Assembly (NCBI GenBank): GCA_029225085.1
Contig: JAQXVU010000005.1
Coordinates: forward strand, 1-64,000
DNA from: Eggerthellales bacterium
Lineage (GTDB): Bacteria; Actinomycetota; Coriobacteriia; Coriobacteriales; Eggerthellaceae
Length of the DNA stretch: 64,000 nt
Direction: 5' to 3'
A model generated the notes under the pieces. That model searched no databases. It saw only the letters and a program-made list of their open reading frames with translations, and was not told the origin of the DNA. The translations under genes were made by a program, and so were the position numbers. Positions 1 to 7,744 of the stretch are shown here, piece by piece (the stretch's first letter is position 1; each line of letters begins with the position of its first letter).

Positions 1-618
1 CACGTGACCGCAGCCATGCTTCGCGGCGAAGGCGTACTGGGCGATGAAGGTGGTGAGGCCTGCATGGGAATGGGCAATAGCCTTGGGCAAACCCGTGGTG
101 CCGCTGGTAAACAAACGTAGAGCCGTATCCTGAGGCTCAGCATCTACCAGAGCAAAGGGCGCATCGTCGTCTGCTAAGAATCGGGTGAAGCCGCATGCAC
201 CGGCTGCGAGAAGATCCTCAGGCACCTCGTCTGCACCTACGAACACCTGCTGACAGTCAGGAGCATTCTGCAAAATCCCGCGCACGTGATCTGCATGAGC
301 ATCGTCCCACACCACCAGGGAAATCCGAAAGTTTGCCAAAACCTTCTGAACCTCGGCGGGTGCCAAACGAGTGTTCACCATGCAGGGAATGACGTTTGCC
401 TTCATGCAGCCTAACAACGCGGCGATGCTTCTGACGGAGTTCTCGCAAAGCATTGCCACGTTTCCCTGATTGGGAATGCCGTGGTCCTGCAGGGAGCGGG
501 CGAAGCGATCTGACAGATCCCTGAGCTGGGCATAGGTGATATTGGTGGAGCCTTCCACCACCGCAATCTCATGGGGATACGAATGGGATGCCTCCTGAAA
601 CAGTCGTGCGAAGTTCAT
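1..618 (-). CDS. AMP-dependent acyl-CoA synthetase/ligase, N-terminal part (runs off window)
   Basis: Reading the minus strand from an ATG at 618 gives 206 uninterrupted codons that leave the window at base 1. The product begins MNFARLFQEA and carries the adenylate-forming P-loop LFTSGTTGLPKA at about residues 168-179. This motif is typical of the ANL superfamily, which activates carboxylic acids to acyl-AMP and then acyl-CoA. An upstream purine stretch (GGAAGG, GGTGAGC) could serve as ribosome binding site. Just upstream on the same strand lies the 3' end of an acyl-CoA dehydrogenase, so the ancestral locus probably dealt with an acyl-CoA substrate. The C-terminal half is outside the window, so the substrate cannot be guessed. 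Confidence 0.9.
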   Translation of the reverse strand, partial: MNFARLFQEASHSYPHEIAVVEGSTNITYAQLRDLSDRFARSLQDHGIPNQGNVAMLCENSVRSIAALLGCMKANVIPCMVNTRLAPAEVQKVLANFRISLVVWDDAHADHVRGILQNAPDCQQVFVGADEVPEDLLAAGACGFTRFLADDDAPFALVDAEPQDTALRLFTSGTTGLPKAIAHSHAGLTTFIAQYAFAAKHGCGHV

Positions 619-673
619 GCTCACCAGTCCTTCCCATCACAGGCGGCCGCGGGCCGCATTCACAGACAACGAG

Positions 674-708
674 GGGTCCCCAGGCATAGTGCAGAATCCT
701 GGGGACCC
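674..708. repeat. Perfect 11-bp inverted repeat in the gap before the acyl-CoA synthetase
   Basis: The arm GGGTCCCCAGG (674-684) is repeated inverted at 698-708 around a 13-nt loop. It lies between the acyl-CoA dehydrogenase remnant and the synthetase start. No T-run follows on either strand, so it is not a typical intrinsic terminator. It may be an operator or an RNA hairpin left from the ancestral operon. Confidence 0.7.
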
Positions 709-723
709 AACTAACGGGTGCTT

Positions 724-813
724 CTATGCGAAGACCTCACGGGAGATAACGAGCTTCAGAATCTCGTCGGTACCCTTAGTGATGGAGCACACCTTTGCGT
801 CCCTGAACAGGCG
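724..813 (-). pseudogene. 3'-end remnant of an acyl-CoA dehydrogenase
   Basis: On the minus strand, 29 codons ending in TAG at 724-726 read LFRDAKVCSITKGTDEILKL and then VISREVFA. This matches the C-terminal helix motif of acyl-CoA dehydrogenases (family pattern: ERLFRDAKV..IYEGTNEIQRLVIAR). Upstream of about 813 the resemblance stops and the sequence becomes the antisense of the AAA+ regulator gene. The rest of the dehydrogenase is absent, so this is a deletion remnant. It lies directly upstream of the acyl-CoA synthetase on the same strand, as expected for a former acyl-CoA operon. Confidence 0.78.
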
Positions 814-1852
814 CTTCCTAGGAGAATCCCCCGCCACTCAGGCACTGCGCACCCGCATTCAGCACGAAGCCGGAAAAGACCAAGATCTGCTCATCATCGG
901 CGAGCAAGGCTGCGGCAAGAGAACGGCAGCCGAATGCATCCACCGTAAGAGCGCGCGACGAGCTGCGCCGTTCGTGGTATGCCACTGCCCATCCTTTGCG
1001 GGAAGCGATACCCAGAGGATCCTCAGCGGACAAGATGAACGAGTCACGGGCATGCTAGAGCGAGCCAAGCGCGGAACCTTGTACCTAGACGAGATCGAGA
1101 GCCTTCCCCTGCAAACACAGGCATTTATCGGCGAGTTCCTAGAGACCAAAACCTTCATGCGCCTAGGTGACCTAAGACCCCAGCAATCGAACGTGCGGGT
1201 GATTATGTCCTGCAAGCAAAGCCCAAAAGAGCTTCTACGAGAAGGGCGCTTAAGCCCCGACCTGTTCTACAAGCTTCCAACCAGCCAGATTTCGGTGTCT
1301 CCCCTACGTGAGCACACCGAGGACATTCCGGAAATCTCTAAGGCCTTCTGCGACGAGATCAACGGAGATACAAGCCTGGCTGACAGTGTGGCCAAAAGGA
1401 TACGGGAGTTCGAAACGAACGCCGAATACCCCTGGCCAGGAAACGTGCGAGAGCTTCGCAGCGTAGTGGAGCTCATCATCGCCAACTACCAGGATGGCGC
1501 CACGACAGAAGATGCCGTTGCAAGCGCGATTCAACGGCTTACGGAAGAAAACCAAGGACATGCGAGAATCGTTGGAAGTACTGGTGACGCTGAAATCTCG
1601 AACGATGCATGCGGACTCCGTACATCGGTTGAACATGCAGATGCAAATCGCGTTGCAATGCATGCCGGAAAATCAGCAGCACGAGATACCATTCCCGCAA
1701 CTCAGCACACTGTCCCCTACGAAGAGCACGAACGAGAGATGATAGCCCAGGCACTTATTCGCAACCGCGGCAACAAAACCGCCACCGCCAAAGAACTGGG
1801 CATGGCAAAGCAGACCCTCTACAACAGGCTGAAAAAGTATGACCTTGGATAA
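782..1852 (+). CDS. AAA+ enhancer-binding-type regulator with Fis HTH, sensor domain absent
   Basis: From the ATG at 782 the product is 356 aa. An AAA+ domain occupies roughly residues 12-230, with Walker A GEQGCGKR at about 40-47 and Walker B GTLYLDE at about 98-104. The C-terminus carries a Fis-type helix-turn-helix (NKTATAKELGMAKQTLYNRL). The GAFTGA loop that contacts sigma-54 is missing: the stretch before Walker B reads SGQDERVTGMLERAKR. It may therefore act without sigma-54, somewhat as TyrR-like proteins do, or be non-functional. No PAS, GAF or receiver domain precedes the ATPase core. In-frame codons reach back to 617, but everything before about 815 is antisense to the dehydrogenase remnant, so the natural N-terminus was probably lost. 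The start codon is uncertain. Confidence 0.75.
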   Translation: MEHTFASLNRRFLGESPATQALRTRIQHEAGKDQDLLIIGEQGCGKRTAAECIHRKSARRAAPFVVCHCPSFAGSDTQRILSGQDERVTGMLERAKRGTLYLDEIESLPLQTQAFIGEFLETKTFMRLGDLRPQQSNVRVIMSCKQSPKELLREGRLSPDLFYKLPTSQISVSPLREHTEDIPEISKAFCDEINGDTSLADSVAKRIREFETNAEYPWPGNVRELRSVVELIIANYQDGATTEDAVASAIQRLTEENQGHARIVGSTGDAEISNDACGLRTSVEHADANRVAMHAGKSAARDTIPATQHTVPYEEHEREMIAQALIRNRGNKTATAKELGMAKQTLYNRLKKYDLG

Positions 1853-1883
1853 GCGCTGCGACTCGCCTAGCGTTACGATCGCA

Positions 1884-2333
1884 TTAGCTAGCAGAAACTC
1901 CGCTGCTGCCGAAACCGCCCTCGCCGCGCTCGGTGTCATCGAGCACTTCCACAAGTTCAAAGGCAGGAGACTCGACACCCATGATGACCAGCTGGGCAAT
2001 GCGGTCGCCAGGCATGATGTGAATAGGAGTCTCAGGGTCAAGGTTCACGGCTGCGATTTTCAACTCGCCGCGATAGTTAGAGTCGATGAGGCCAGGAGTG
2101 TTCGCCAAAGAGAGACCCTGACGAATAGCGGTGCCACTGCGAGGAAGCACGAATCCGGCATAGCCCCTGGGGATAGCAACCGCCAGACCGGTGCCGATGA
2201 GCTGGCGCTGGAAGGGCTGCAGCACGACCTCCTCGGTAGAGCAAAGATCGACGCCGGCGTCTCCGTCATAGGCGTTCTTGGGGACAACGGCGTTCTCGGA
2301 CAGAACCTTCATGGGCACGGACAGCATAGTCAT
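1884..2333 (-). CDS. dut: dUTP diphosphatase (dUTPase)
   Basis: Hydrolyses dUTP to dUMP and pyrophosphate, keeping uracil out of DNA and supplying dUMP for thymidylate. The 149-aa product has the trimeric dUTPase motifs in order: [30 protein letters not shown] and the C-terminal glycine-rich [10 protein letters not shown]. Length is normal for the family. Its ATG overlaps the nrdR stop codon (TAATG), so the two are translationally coupled. It ends 31 bp from the convergent AAA+ regulator gene. Confidence 0.96.
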   Translation of the reverse strand: MTMLSVPMKVLSENAVVPKNAYDGDAGVDLCSTEEVVLQPFQRQLIGTGLAVAIPRGYAGFVLPRSGTAIRQGLSLANTPGLIDSNYRGELKIAAVNLDPETPIHIMPGDRIAQLVIMGVESPAFELVEVLDDTERGEGGFGSSGVSAS

Positions 2334-2782
2334 TAGGAAAAATCCTCCTCTAGGGCGTTCTTGAACTCCTCGACGCTCTTAAAGTCCTTGTACACGCTGG
2401 CAAAGCGAATGTAGGCAACGTCGTCGATGGTGCGCAGGCGCTGCATGACCATGTTGCCAAGCTGCTTCGAGGGAATCTGGGTGGTGTTGGAATTACGCAG
2501 CTCCGCCTCGATGGAGGCGATGAGGGAATCTATCTGCTCGGACGAGATGGGGCGCTTCGCACAGGCGATGAGCACGCCGCGGAAGAGCTTCTCACGGTTG
2601 TAGGCCTGGGACGAGCCATCGGACTTGATGATGACCAGGGGCGTCTCGCCCATGCGTTCGTAGGTGGTGAACCTAAAGCCGCATTCCAAACATTCACGGC
2701 GACGACGAATGGTGAAGCCATCGTCAGCCGGGCGGGAATCGACAACCTTTGAATCTTCGTTACCACAGTTAGGACAGCGCAT
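2333..2782 (-). CDS. nrdR: Transcriptional repressor NrdR
   Basis: Nucleotide-sensing repressor of ribonucleotide reductase genes. The 149-aa product starts [20 protein letters not shown] and has a Cys4 zinc ribbon (CPNC near residues 3-6 and CLECG near 31-35), followed by the ATP-cone domain (RRERYERIG-like segments through about residue 140). Length and motif order match the family. It heads a two-gene unit with dut, linking dNTP supply control to dUTP removal. No convincing NrdR box was found in the divergent gap upstream. Confidence 0.96.
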   Translation of the reverse strand: MRCPNCGNEDSKVVDSRPADDGFTIRRRRECLECGFRFTTYERMGETPLVIIKSDGSSQAYNREKLFRGVLIACAKRPISSEQIDSLIASIEAELRNSNTTQIPSKQLGNMVMQRLRTIDDVAYIRFASVYKDFKSVEEFKNALEEDFS

Positions 2783-2912
2783 GTAACCTCATTCTGTAGG
2801 AGTAATATGGCTAAATGTACCATAGAGCATGCGAAGATAACTACATGTGGTGGTTTTAACACAAAATACGTCAGATGTGGAATTATTCGCGCGAACACGT
2901 AAGCGAGCGAAC

Positions 2913-4913
2913 ATGAGCGAAGCAAACGAGATTTCCGTAGCCAGCAAGCTGTCGGACGCGACCGCGGCAAACAGTGTTTACGCTGCCACCGACCCGTGCG
3001 CGATAGGCGGTCTTTCCGTAGCCGTTGGCCAGATGGATGTCATAGCCGGCAACCCCCAGGCGAACCTTGCCACCATGCGTGCCATGGTTGCCCAGGCCAA
3101 GGAAGCGGGAGCAGACCTGATTGTCTTCCCCGAGATGTGCGTTGGCGGCTACTTCTTGGCCGACAAATGGACAGACGAGTCCTTCGTCGATTATCTGGAA
3201 AGCCTGAATGACCAGGTCAGGGCCATGTCAGATAGCATCGGCATCATCTTCGGCAACGTGGTGCGCTCCTACCGCGGCACTGCACCCAAGGGTACCGACG
3301 GACGTCGCGCCCGCTACAATGCCGCTCTCTTCGCCCAGGATGGCCAGTGGGTTCCCCGTCAGCACGACGACGCCGTCGCAGGCGTGTACCTGAAGTCGCT
3401 GCTGCCCAACTACCGCATGTTCGACGACGACCGCTACTTCGTCTCGTCCCTAGAGGACGCCCAATACCACACCGAGCTGGCCTTCGAAGACGCCTACTGC
3501 TCCCCCTTCCTGTTCATGGTCCGTGGCACGACCTACCGTATTGGCCTGGAAATCTGCGAGGATCTCTGGTCCGGCGACTACGCCTTCGACGTCACCGGCC
3601 ACTACCAGCGCCAAGGCTGTGACCTAGTGGTGAACATCAGCGCCAGCCCCTGGACGCTGGGCAAGGACAACGGCCGCGCCAAGCGCGTAGCCGAGCACGT
3701 TGCCGCGCTGGGAAGCATTCCTCCCCTGCTGTACGTGAACAACGTGGGCATGCAGAACAACGGCAAGAACGTGCTGTCCTTCGATGGCGGCAGCGCCCTG
3801 TACGGAAGTGACGGCCGCATCCTGCACCAGTGTCCCGACACCTTCACCGAGAGCTGCGAGGTGGTGAACTGGGTGGAAGGCGCATCTTCCACATCTGCCG
3901 CAAGCTGCTACGAGAATGACTCCGAGAAGATTCTGGATGCCCTGGTGCACACTCTGCGCCGCTTCGACCAGCAGATCTTCCCCTTTAAGCCCAAGTGGAT
4001 CATCGGCCTGTCCGGCGGCATAGACTCAAGCATCACCGCGTGCCTGCTGCGTTTGGCCCTTAGCGACCCCAGTAGGATCATCGGCTACAACCTGGCCACC
4101 CGCTACAACAGCGACATCACCAAGGCCAACGCCTACAACCTGGCACAGGCTCTGGGCATCACCCTGAAGAACGGCAGCATCGAGGCTGTGGTTGGGGCAA
4201 CCGAGGACGTGCTGCGCACCTACGGCTACGCGGACGAGCAGATCAGCGGCCTGGCCCAGGAGAACATCCAGGCGCGCCTGCGCGGTCACATGCTCTCGAC
4301 CTTTGCCGGCGTCGAGGGCGGTGTCATCATGAACAACGGCAACAAGATCGAGGTCGCCTTAGGTTACGCCACCTTGTACGGCGATGCCATTGGCGCCATC
4401 TCGCCTTTGGGAGATCTGACCAAGGTGCAGCTCTTCGACCTGGCGCGCGCAATCAACCGCCGTTTGGGAACGGAAGCCGTGCCGGAGAACCTGATTCCCG
4501 AGGAGACCGACGAGGGCTTCAGCTGGGAGACCATGCCCAGCGCCGAGCTAAAGGATGCCCAGGTAGACCCTATGAAGTGGTTCTATCACGACTGGCTCAT
4601 CCGTAAGCTGCAGGACTATCCTGGCTATGGCATCGAGAAGATCATGCGCCAGTACCTTAAGGATAAACTCGCCAGCACTCCCGTTGCCAAGTGGATCCCT
4701 TTCTACGGCCTCGACGACCCCGAGGCTTTCATCAACGATTTGGAATGGGTGCTTCGTCAGCTGCGTATTTCCGTGTTCAAGCGCATTCAGATGCCGCCCA
4801 TTATCACCATCTCCCGCGGTTCCTTCGGCTTCGATTTCAGGGAGAACCAGGCAATCTATGAGCAGACGCCTGAGTATTGCGAGCTGAAGGAAGCAATTCT
4901 GCAGCGCGGGTAG
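2913..4913 (+). CDS. nadE: Glutamine-dependent NAD+ synthetase
   Basis: Makes NAD+ from deamido-NAD+, ATP and glutamine-derived ammonia. The 666-aa product is a two-domain enzyme. The N-terminal nitrilase-like glutaminase has the catalytic Glu in VFPEMCVGGY (about E74), Lys in GVYLKSLLPNY and Cys in IGLEICEDLW. The C-terminal ATP-pyrophosphatase has the P-loop GLSGGIDSS at about residue 365. The ATG at 2913 is preferred. An upstream in-frame GTG at 2847 would add 22 residues with no family resemblance and no good ribosome binding site. It is transcribed divergently from nrdR. Confidence 0.95.
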   Translation: MSEANEISVASKLSDATAANSVYAATDPCAIGGLSVAVGQMDVIAGNPQANLATMRAMVAQAKEAGADLIVFPEMCVGGYFLADKWTDESFVDYLESLNDQVRAMSDSIGIIFGNVVRSYRGTAPKGTDGRRARYNAALFAQDGQWVPRQHDDAVAGVYLKSLLPNYRMFDDDRYFVSSLEDAQYHTELAFEDAYCSPFLFMVRGTTYRIGLEICEDLWSGDYAFDVTGHYQRQGCDLVVNISASPWTLGKDNGRAKRVAEHVAALGSIPPLLYVNNVGMQNNGKNVLSFDGGSALYGSDGRILHQCPDTFTESCEVVNWVEGASSTSAASCYENDSEKILDALVHTLRRFDQQIFPFKPKWIIGLSGGIDSSITACLLRLALSDPSRIIGYNLATRYNSDITKANAYNLAQALGITLKNGSIEAVVGATEDVLRTYGYADEQISGLAQENIQARLRGHMLSTFAGVEGGVIMNNGNKIEVALGYATLYGDAIGAISPLGDLTKVQLFDLARAINRRLGTEAVPENLIPEETDEGFSWETMPSAELKDAQVDPMKWFYHDWLIRKLQDYPGYGIEKIMRQYLKDKLASTPVAKWIPFYGLDDPEAFINDLEWVLRQLRISVFKRIQMPPIITISRGSFGFDFRENQAIYEQTPEYCELKEAILQRG

Positions 4914-5006
4914 CGAGGGCTGAGGACTGAGCGCGAAGCAACGATAGGCACGTATCGCTTAGGCGGTAACGACCACGCCCTGCGTTGCCGAAAGAACTGT
5001 GCGCCA

Positions 5007-5034
5007 AAAGAAAAGCCCTCTGCAAGCAGAGGGC
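5007..5034 (-). terminator. Intrinsic terminator downstream of the small SOS gene
   Basis: On the minus strand the stem GCCCTCTG/CAGAGGGC (5015-5034) is followed by TTTTCTTTT. It lies about 100 bp beyond the stop of the 88-aa gene and also between that gene and nadE. Confidence 0.8.
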
Positions 5035-5085
5035 CGAAGTGGCTTCAGTAGGTTGGCTCACCAAGCGAAAGCTTAAGCACAGAAG

Positions 5086-5118
5086 GCCGCCCTTGCCCAT
5101 GGAGCAAGCAAGGGCGGC
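5086..5118. terminator. Strong 11-bp hairpin between nadE and the small SOS gene
   Basis: Arms GCCGCCCTTGC (5086-5096) and its exact complement (5108-5118) flank an 11-nt loop. It sits 17 bp past the stop of the minus-strand 88-aa gene and downstream of nadE, so it may help stop both transcripts. It lacks a clear T-run. Confidence 0.55.
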
Positions 5119-5134
5119 AACGAAGAGTTCGTGG

Positions 5135-5401
5135 TTAAATCACAGCAATCAGAGCTGCGAGAACGCTGCAAACCGCAGTGCCCAGCACGATGGACGACAT
5201 ACCGGGACGATCCTTCGAACCGGAAAGCGTACCGTACTTCAGCTGATACGCGAAGCTCATCTCGCGCTCATCATAGGTACTGGTGATGCAAGTGAAGGAG
5301 CGGTCATGCGCCAAGGAAGCACAAGCCTCATCAGACCAGTTCATATCGCGCTTAACAGCGACGTTTCCGTAGATATAGTCCTGATTGCTCTGGGTCATCA
5401 T
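5135..5401 (-). CDS. Small tail-anchored membrane protein, LexA-controlled, divergent from lexA
   Basis: An 88-aa product of no family I recognise. Residues 1-66 are soluble and polar with three Cys. The last 20 or so residues (SSIVLGTAVCSVLAALIAVI) form one hydrophobic segment ending at the C-terminus, so the protein should be tail-anchored with a cytoplasmic head. A Shine-Dalgarno GGAGG lies 5 nt before the first of two adjacent ATG codons. The gene is divergent from lexA and its promoter overlaps two perfect LexA boxes, which points to SOS induction. In Bacillus and Corynebacterium the gene divergent from lexA encodes an SOS cell-division inhibitor (YneA, DivS). This protein lacks a LysM domain, so that role is only suggested by position. 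Confidence 0.78.
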   Translation of the reverse strand: MMTQSNQDYIYGNVAVKRDMNWSDEACASLAHDRSFTCITSTYDEREMSFAYQLKYGTLSGSKDRPGMSSIVLGTAVCSVLAALIAVI

Positions 5402-5417
5402 GGCGACCTCCTTGCTC

Positions 5418-5471
5418 TTGCATAGAACCTTTGTTCGTGTTTATAATATGTCGAACAAAGGTTCTATGCAA
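5418..5471. promoter_or_regulatory. Divergent lexA/small-protein promoters with paired LexA boxes
   Basis: A perfect 20-bp inverted repeat: TTGCATAGAACCTTTGTTCG at 5418-5437 and its exact complement at 5452-5471, with a 14-nt AT-rich spacer. Each arm carries a -35-like TTGCAT and a LexA box GAAC-N4-GTTC (5425-5436 and 5453-5464). The spacer supplies TATAAT (5442-5447) for lexA, 18 nt from its -35. On the other strand it supplies TATTAT, 17 nt from its own -35. The two promoters therefore face each other and share the -10 region, so LexA should shut both at once. Confidence 0.88.
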
Positions 5472-5481
5472 TACTTTTAGC

Positions 5482-5493
5482 AAACAAATGTTC
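5482..5493 (+). promoter_or_regulatory. Third, imperfect LexA box before lexA
   Basis: AAAC-AAAT-GTTC differs from the GAAC-N4-GTTC consensus at one base. It lies 22 bp before the lexA ATG, downstream of the expected transcription start, where binding would add autorepression. Confidence 0.6.
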
Positions 5494-5515
5494 TATATTT
5501 TAGTTGGGATACATT

Positions 5516-6163
5516 ATGGCCAAGGAACTCACCGCAAAGCAGATCACCGTTCTGAACTTCATTCGCAAGTTCATCGCTGAAAAAGGCTACGGCCCCACGG
5601 TTCGCGAGATCTGCCAAGGCGTGGGTCTATCCTCCCCTTCCACCGTGCAGGTTCACCTGAACGCTCTCGAGCGAAAGGGCATGATTAACCGCGACTCTCA
5701 GAAGTCTCGATCCATCACGCTTTCTGATTCTGCCGCTGAAGAAACTGAAGAAGCCGCAGCTCAGGCTCCTTCTACCGGCTATTCCCAGGGAACCCTCACC
5801 CTTCCTCTTGTAGGTAACGTAGCAGCCGGCTCCCCCATCCTTGCAGAGGAAAACATCGAAGATCAGGTGATTCTGCCCACCAGCATCGTGGGTGACTCCG
5901 CTTCCTTCATGCTCACCGTGCACGGCAACTCCATGATCGAAGCCGGCATTAACGACGGCGACACCATCGTGGTTCGCGAGCAGTCCACCGCAGATAACGG
6001 CGACATCGTGGTCGCCCTCATCGAAGACGGCGCAACGGTGAAGCGCTTCTTCAAGGAGAAGGACCACATTCGCCTGCAGCCCGAGAACGCTACGATGGAT
6101 CCTATCATCGTCGATGATTGCGCCATAGTTGGTAAGGTCGTTGCCCTGTTCCGCAGGCTGTAA
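5516..6163 (+). CDS. lexA: SOS repressor LexA
   Basis: Represses DNA-damage genes and is inactivated by RecA-stimulated self-cleavage. The 215-aa product has an N-terminal winged helix (TAKQITVLNFIRKFIAEKGY, residues 6-25, through GVGLSSPSTVQVHLNALERKG). A linker carries the Ala104-Gly105 cleavage site (NVAAGSP). The S24 peptidase-type domain has Ser139 in HGNSMIEAG and Lys176 in GATVKRFF. The ATG at 5516 follows GGGAT. The TTG four codons earlier is less likely. Two or three LexA boxes upstream indicate autorepression. Confidence 0.97.
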   Translation: MAKELTAKQITVLNFIRKFIAEKGYGPTVREICQGVGLSSPSTVQVHLNALERKGMINRDSQKSRSITLSDSAAEETEEAAAQAPSTGYSQGTLTLPLVGNVAAGSPILAEENIEDQVILPTSIVGDSASFMLTVHGNSMIEAGINDGDTIVVREQSTADNGDIVVALIEDGATVKRFFKEKDHIRLQPENATMDPIIVDDCAIVGKVVALFRRL

Positions 6164-6206
6164 TCAGCGCGTAGGCACGCTTCGAACGCAGCATTTACAG
6201 TGCCCC

Positions 6207-6264
6207 AAGGTCACTAAAACGAGCGTCGCACGTAAAGGGCCTAAGGACACCAAAAAACGAGCGT
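6207..6264 (+). repeat. Degenerate 38-bp direct repeat after lexA
   Basis: AAGGTCACTAAAACGAGCGT (6207-6226) recurs with changes as AAGGACACC...ACGAGCGT (6243-6264). The 3' parts are 38 bp apart. This is one of several short tandem-like repeats in gaps between operons in this window. Confidence 0.55.
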
Positions 6265-6296
6265 TCAACAGGGACTAAACCAGACAGCATCAGTAC

Positions 6297-6323
6297 GTGG
6301 CGCAAGGAAAATCCTTCCGCCAC
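6297..6323. terminator. Hairpin between convergent lexA and hflX
   Basis: The stem GTGGCG-x-AAGGA pairs with TCCTT-x-CGCCAC around AAA. It begins 4 bp beyond the hflX stop and lies downstream of lexA, so it probably serves as a bidirectional terminator, though no long T-run follows. Confidence 0.6.
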
Positions 6324-6327
6324 TTCG

Positions 6328-7608
6328 CTATTCCACAGAAAAGCGAGCGAAGGTGTTCTTCAGAGGCTCGCTCACATGCAGACGCATGACCGTACCGGTA
6401 TCGTCGTAGCTCTCCTCGATGAGCGTGCAGCGCTCGTGAGCCACAGAGACCAGATCGCCGCGGTCATAGGGGATGCGCACCGTCATGTAGCTGCCATGAT
6501 TCGCCGCTTCCTCGGAAATGCGGGCCAACAGATTGTCGAGGCCCTCCCCTTCCTGGGCAGAAATGAGAACAGCGTCCTTATCGGAGAGGGTCAGATTCTC
6601 GCGCTCCTCTTCAGAGAGCAGGTCGATCTTGTTGTAGACCTGAATGCGGGGGATCTCGCTATCCACAATCTGAGAGAGAATCTCGTTGACGGTCTTAATT
6701 TGGTCGTGCATCTCGGGCGATGAAGTATCAGCCACATGAAGGACCAGGTCAGCGTACTTAATCTCATCGAGAGTAGAGCGAAAGGACTCGATGAGCTTCG
6801 TGGGCAGCTTCTGAATGAAGCCGACGGTATCAGTGAGGGTAACCTCACGGCCATCGGGAAGCTCCATCTTGTGAGACTTCGAATCGAGGGTGGCGAAGAG
6901 CTTGTCGTAGCTGAGGACTTCAGCTCCGGTCAGGGCATTCATGAGGCTGCTCTTACCGGCATTAGTATAACCAGCCAGAGCCACCTTGAAGACGCCGCTT
7001 TCCATACGGCTTTTGCGCTGCACGTCACGACGGGCTGAAACCTGCTTAAGCTCGCGCTTAATAGAGGTGATGCGATTGCGGATGATACGACGGTCGACCT
7101 CCAGCTGGCTCTCACCTTCACCAAAGCGGGAGCCAACGCCACCGCCCATGCGGTTAGAAGCCAAGTGAGCCCACATGCCGCGCAGACGGGGGTACAGGTA
7201 CTCGTTCTGAGCCAGGGAGACCTGCAGCCTGCCCTCCTTGCTGGTGGCGTGAAGAGCGAAGATATCCAGAATCAGTGCCGTGCGGTCGATGATCTTTATG
7301 TTCTTAGAGACCATGTGCTCGAGGTTAGACTGCTGGGATGGCGTGAGCTCATCGTCGAAAATGACCACGTCGATAGCAAGAGCCAGGCAAGTATCGGCGA
7401 TTTCCTGAGCCTTGCCAGAACCTACGAAGGTGCGGGGATTGGGCTTGTCGAGCTTCTGGGTGGTGCGATCTACCACCACGGCGCCAGCGGTCTCCGTAAG
7501 GCGAGCCAGCTCTTCCATAGAAGAGTCGAGATTCCAAGGGGAGCCGGGCAGGTCGACGCCCACCAAGAGGGCGCGTTCGGGTTCTTCATCAGTCACATAG
7601 AATGCCAT
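6328..7608 (-). CDS. hflX: GTPase HflX
   Basis: Ribosome-binding GTPase that splits stalled or idle 70S ribosomes. The product is 426 aa from the ATG at 7608. It has the N-terminal HflX domain, the GTP-binding subdomain with G1 GYTNAGKSS, G3 DTVGFIQKLP and G4 NKID, and the connecting glycine-rich segment GVGSRFGEGESQLE. GGAG lies 11 nt upstream of the chosen ATG. An earlier in-frame start at 7713 would cross a hairpin and add residues unlike the family. It follows miaB-miaA-dapF on the same strand, as commonly seen in Actinomycetota. Confidence 0.95.
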   Translation of the reverse strand: MAFYVTDEEPERALLVGVDLPGSPWNLDSSMEELARLTETAGAVVVDRTTQKLDKPNPRTFVGSGKAQEIADTCLALAIDVVIFDDELTPSQQSNLEHMVSKNIKIIDRTALILDIFALHATSKEGRLQVSLAQNEYLYPRLRGMWAHLASNRMGGGVGSRFGEGESQLEVDRRIIRNRITSIKRELKQVSARRDVQRKSRMESGVFKVALAGYTNAGKSSLMNALTGAEVLSYDKLFATLDSKSHKMELPDGREVTLTDTVGFIQKLPTKLIESFRSTLDEIKYADLVLHVADTSSPEMHDQIKTVNEILSQIVDSEIPRIQVYNKIDLLSEEERENLTLSDKDAVLISAQEGEGLDNLLARISEEAANHGSYMTVRIPYDRGDLVSVAHERCTLIEESYDDTGTVMRLHVSEPLKNTFARFSVE

Positions 7609-7634
7609 GCAAACAGTACTCCGTTCATAAATCG

Positions 7635-7668
7635 CGAACCCCATTAGGATACCGCCTAATGGGGTTCG
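7635..7668 (-). repeat. 13-bp stem hairpin in the hflX leader
   Basis: CGAACCCCATTAG (7635-7647) and its exact complement (7656-7668) flank an 8-nt loop. The hairpin ends 26 nt upstream of the hflX start. On the minus strand it is followed by CGATTTAT, without a T-run, so it may be a leader RNA structure or weak terminator after dapF. Confidence 0.7.
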
Positions 7669-7744
7669 AGGATTCGAAATATGAGGTGACGCCCAACAAA
7701 TTACCAGGAGCAACGGGCAGTGTGAGACGAAAGCCCGAAGCAGC

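Noticed and set aside
2783-2912. NrdR box between nrdR and nadE
   Set aside because: No palindromic 16-bp site near the ACA-CWATATWG-TGT consensus was found.
2847-2912. Earlier GTG start for nadE
   Set aside because: The added 22 residues do not resemble the family and lack a ribosome binding site.
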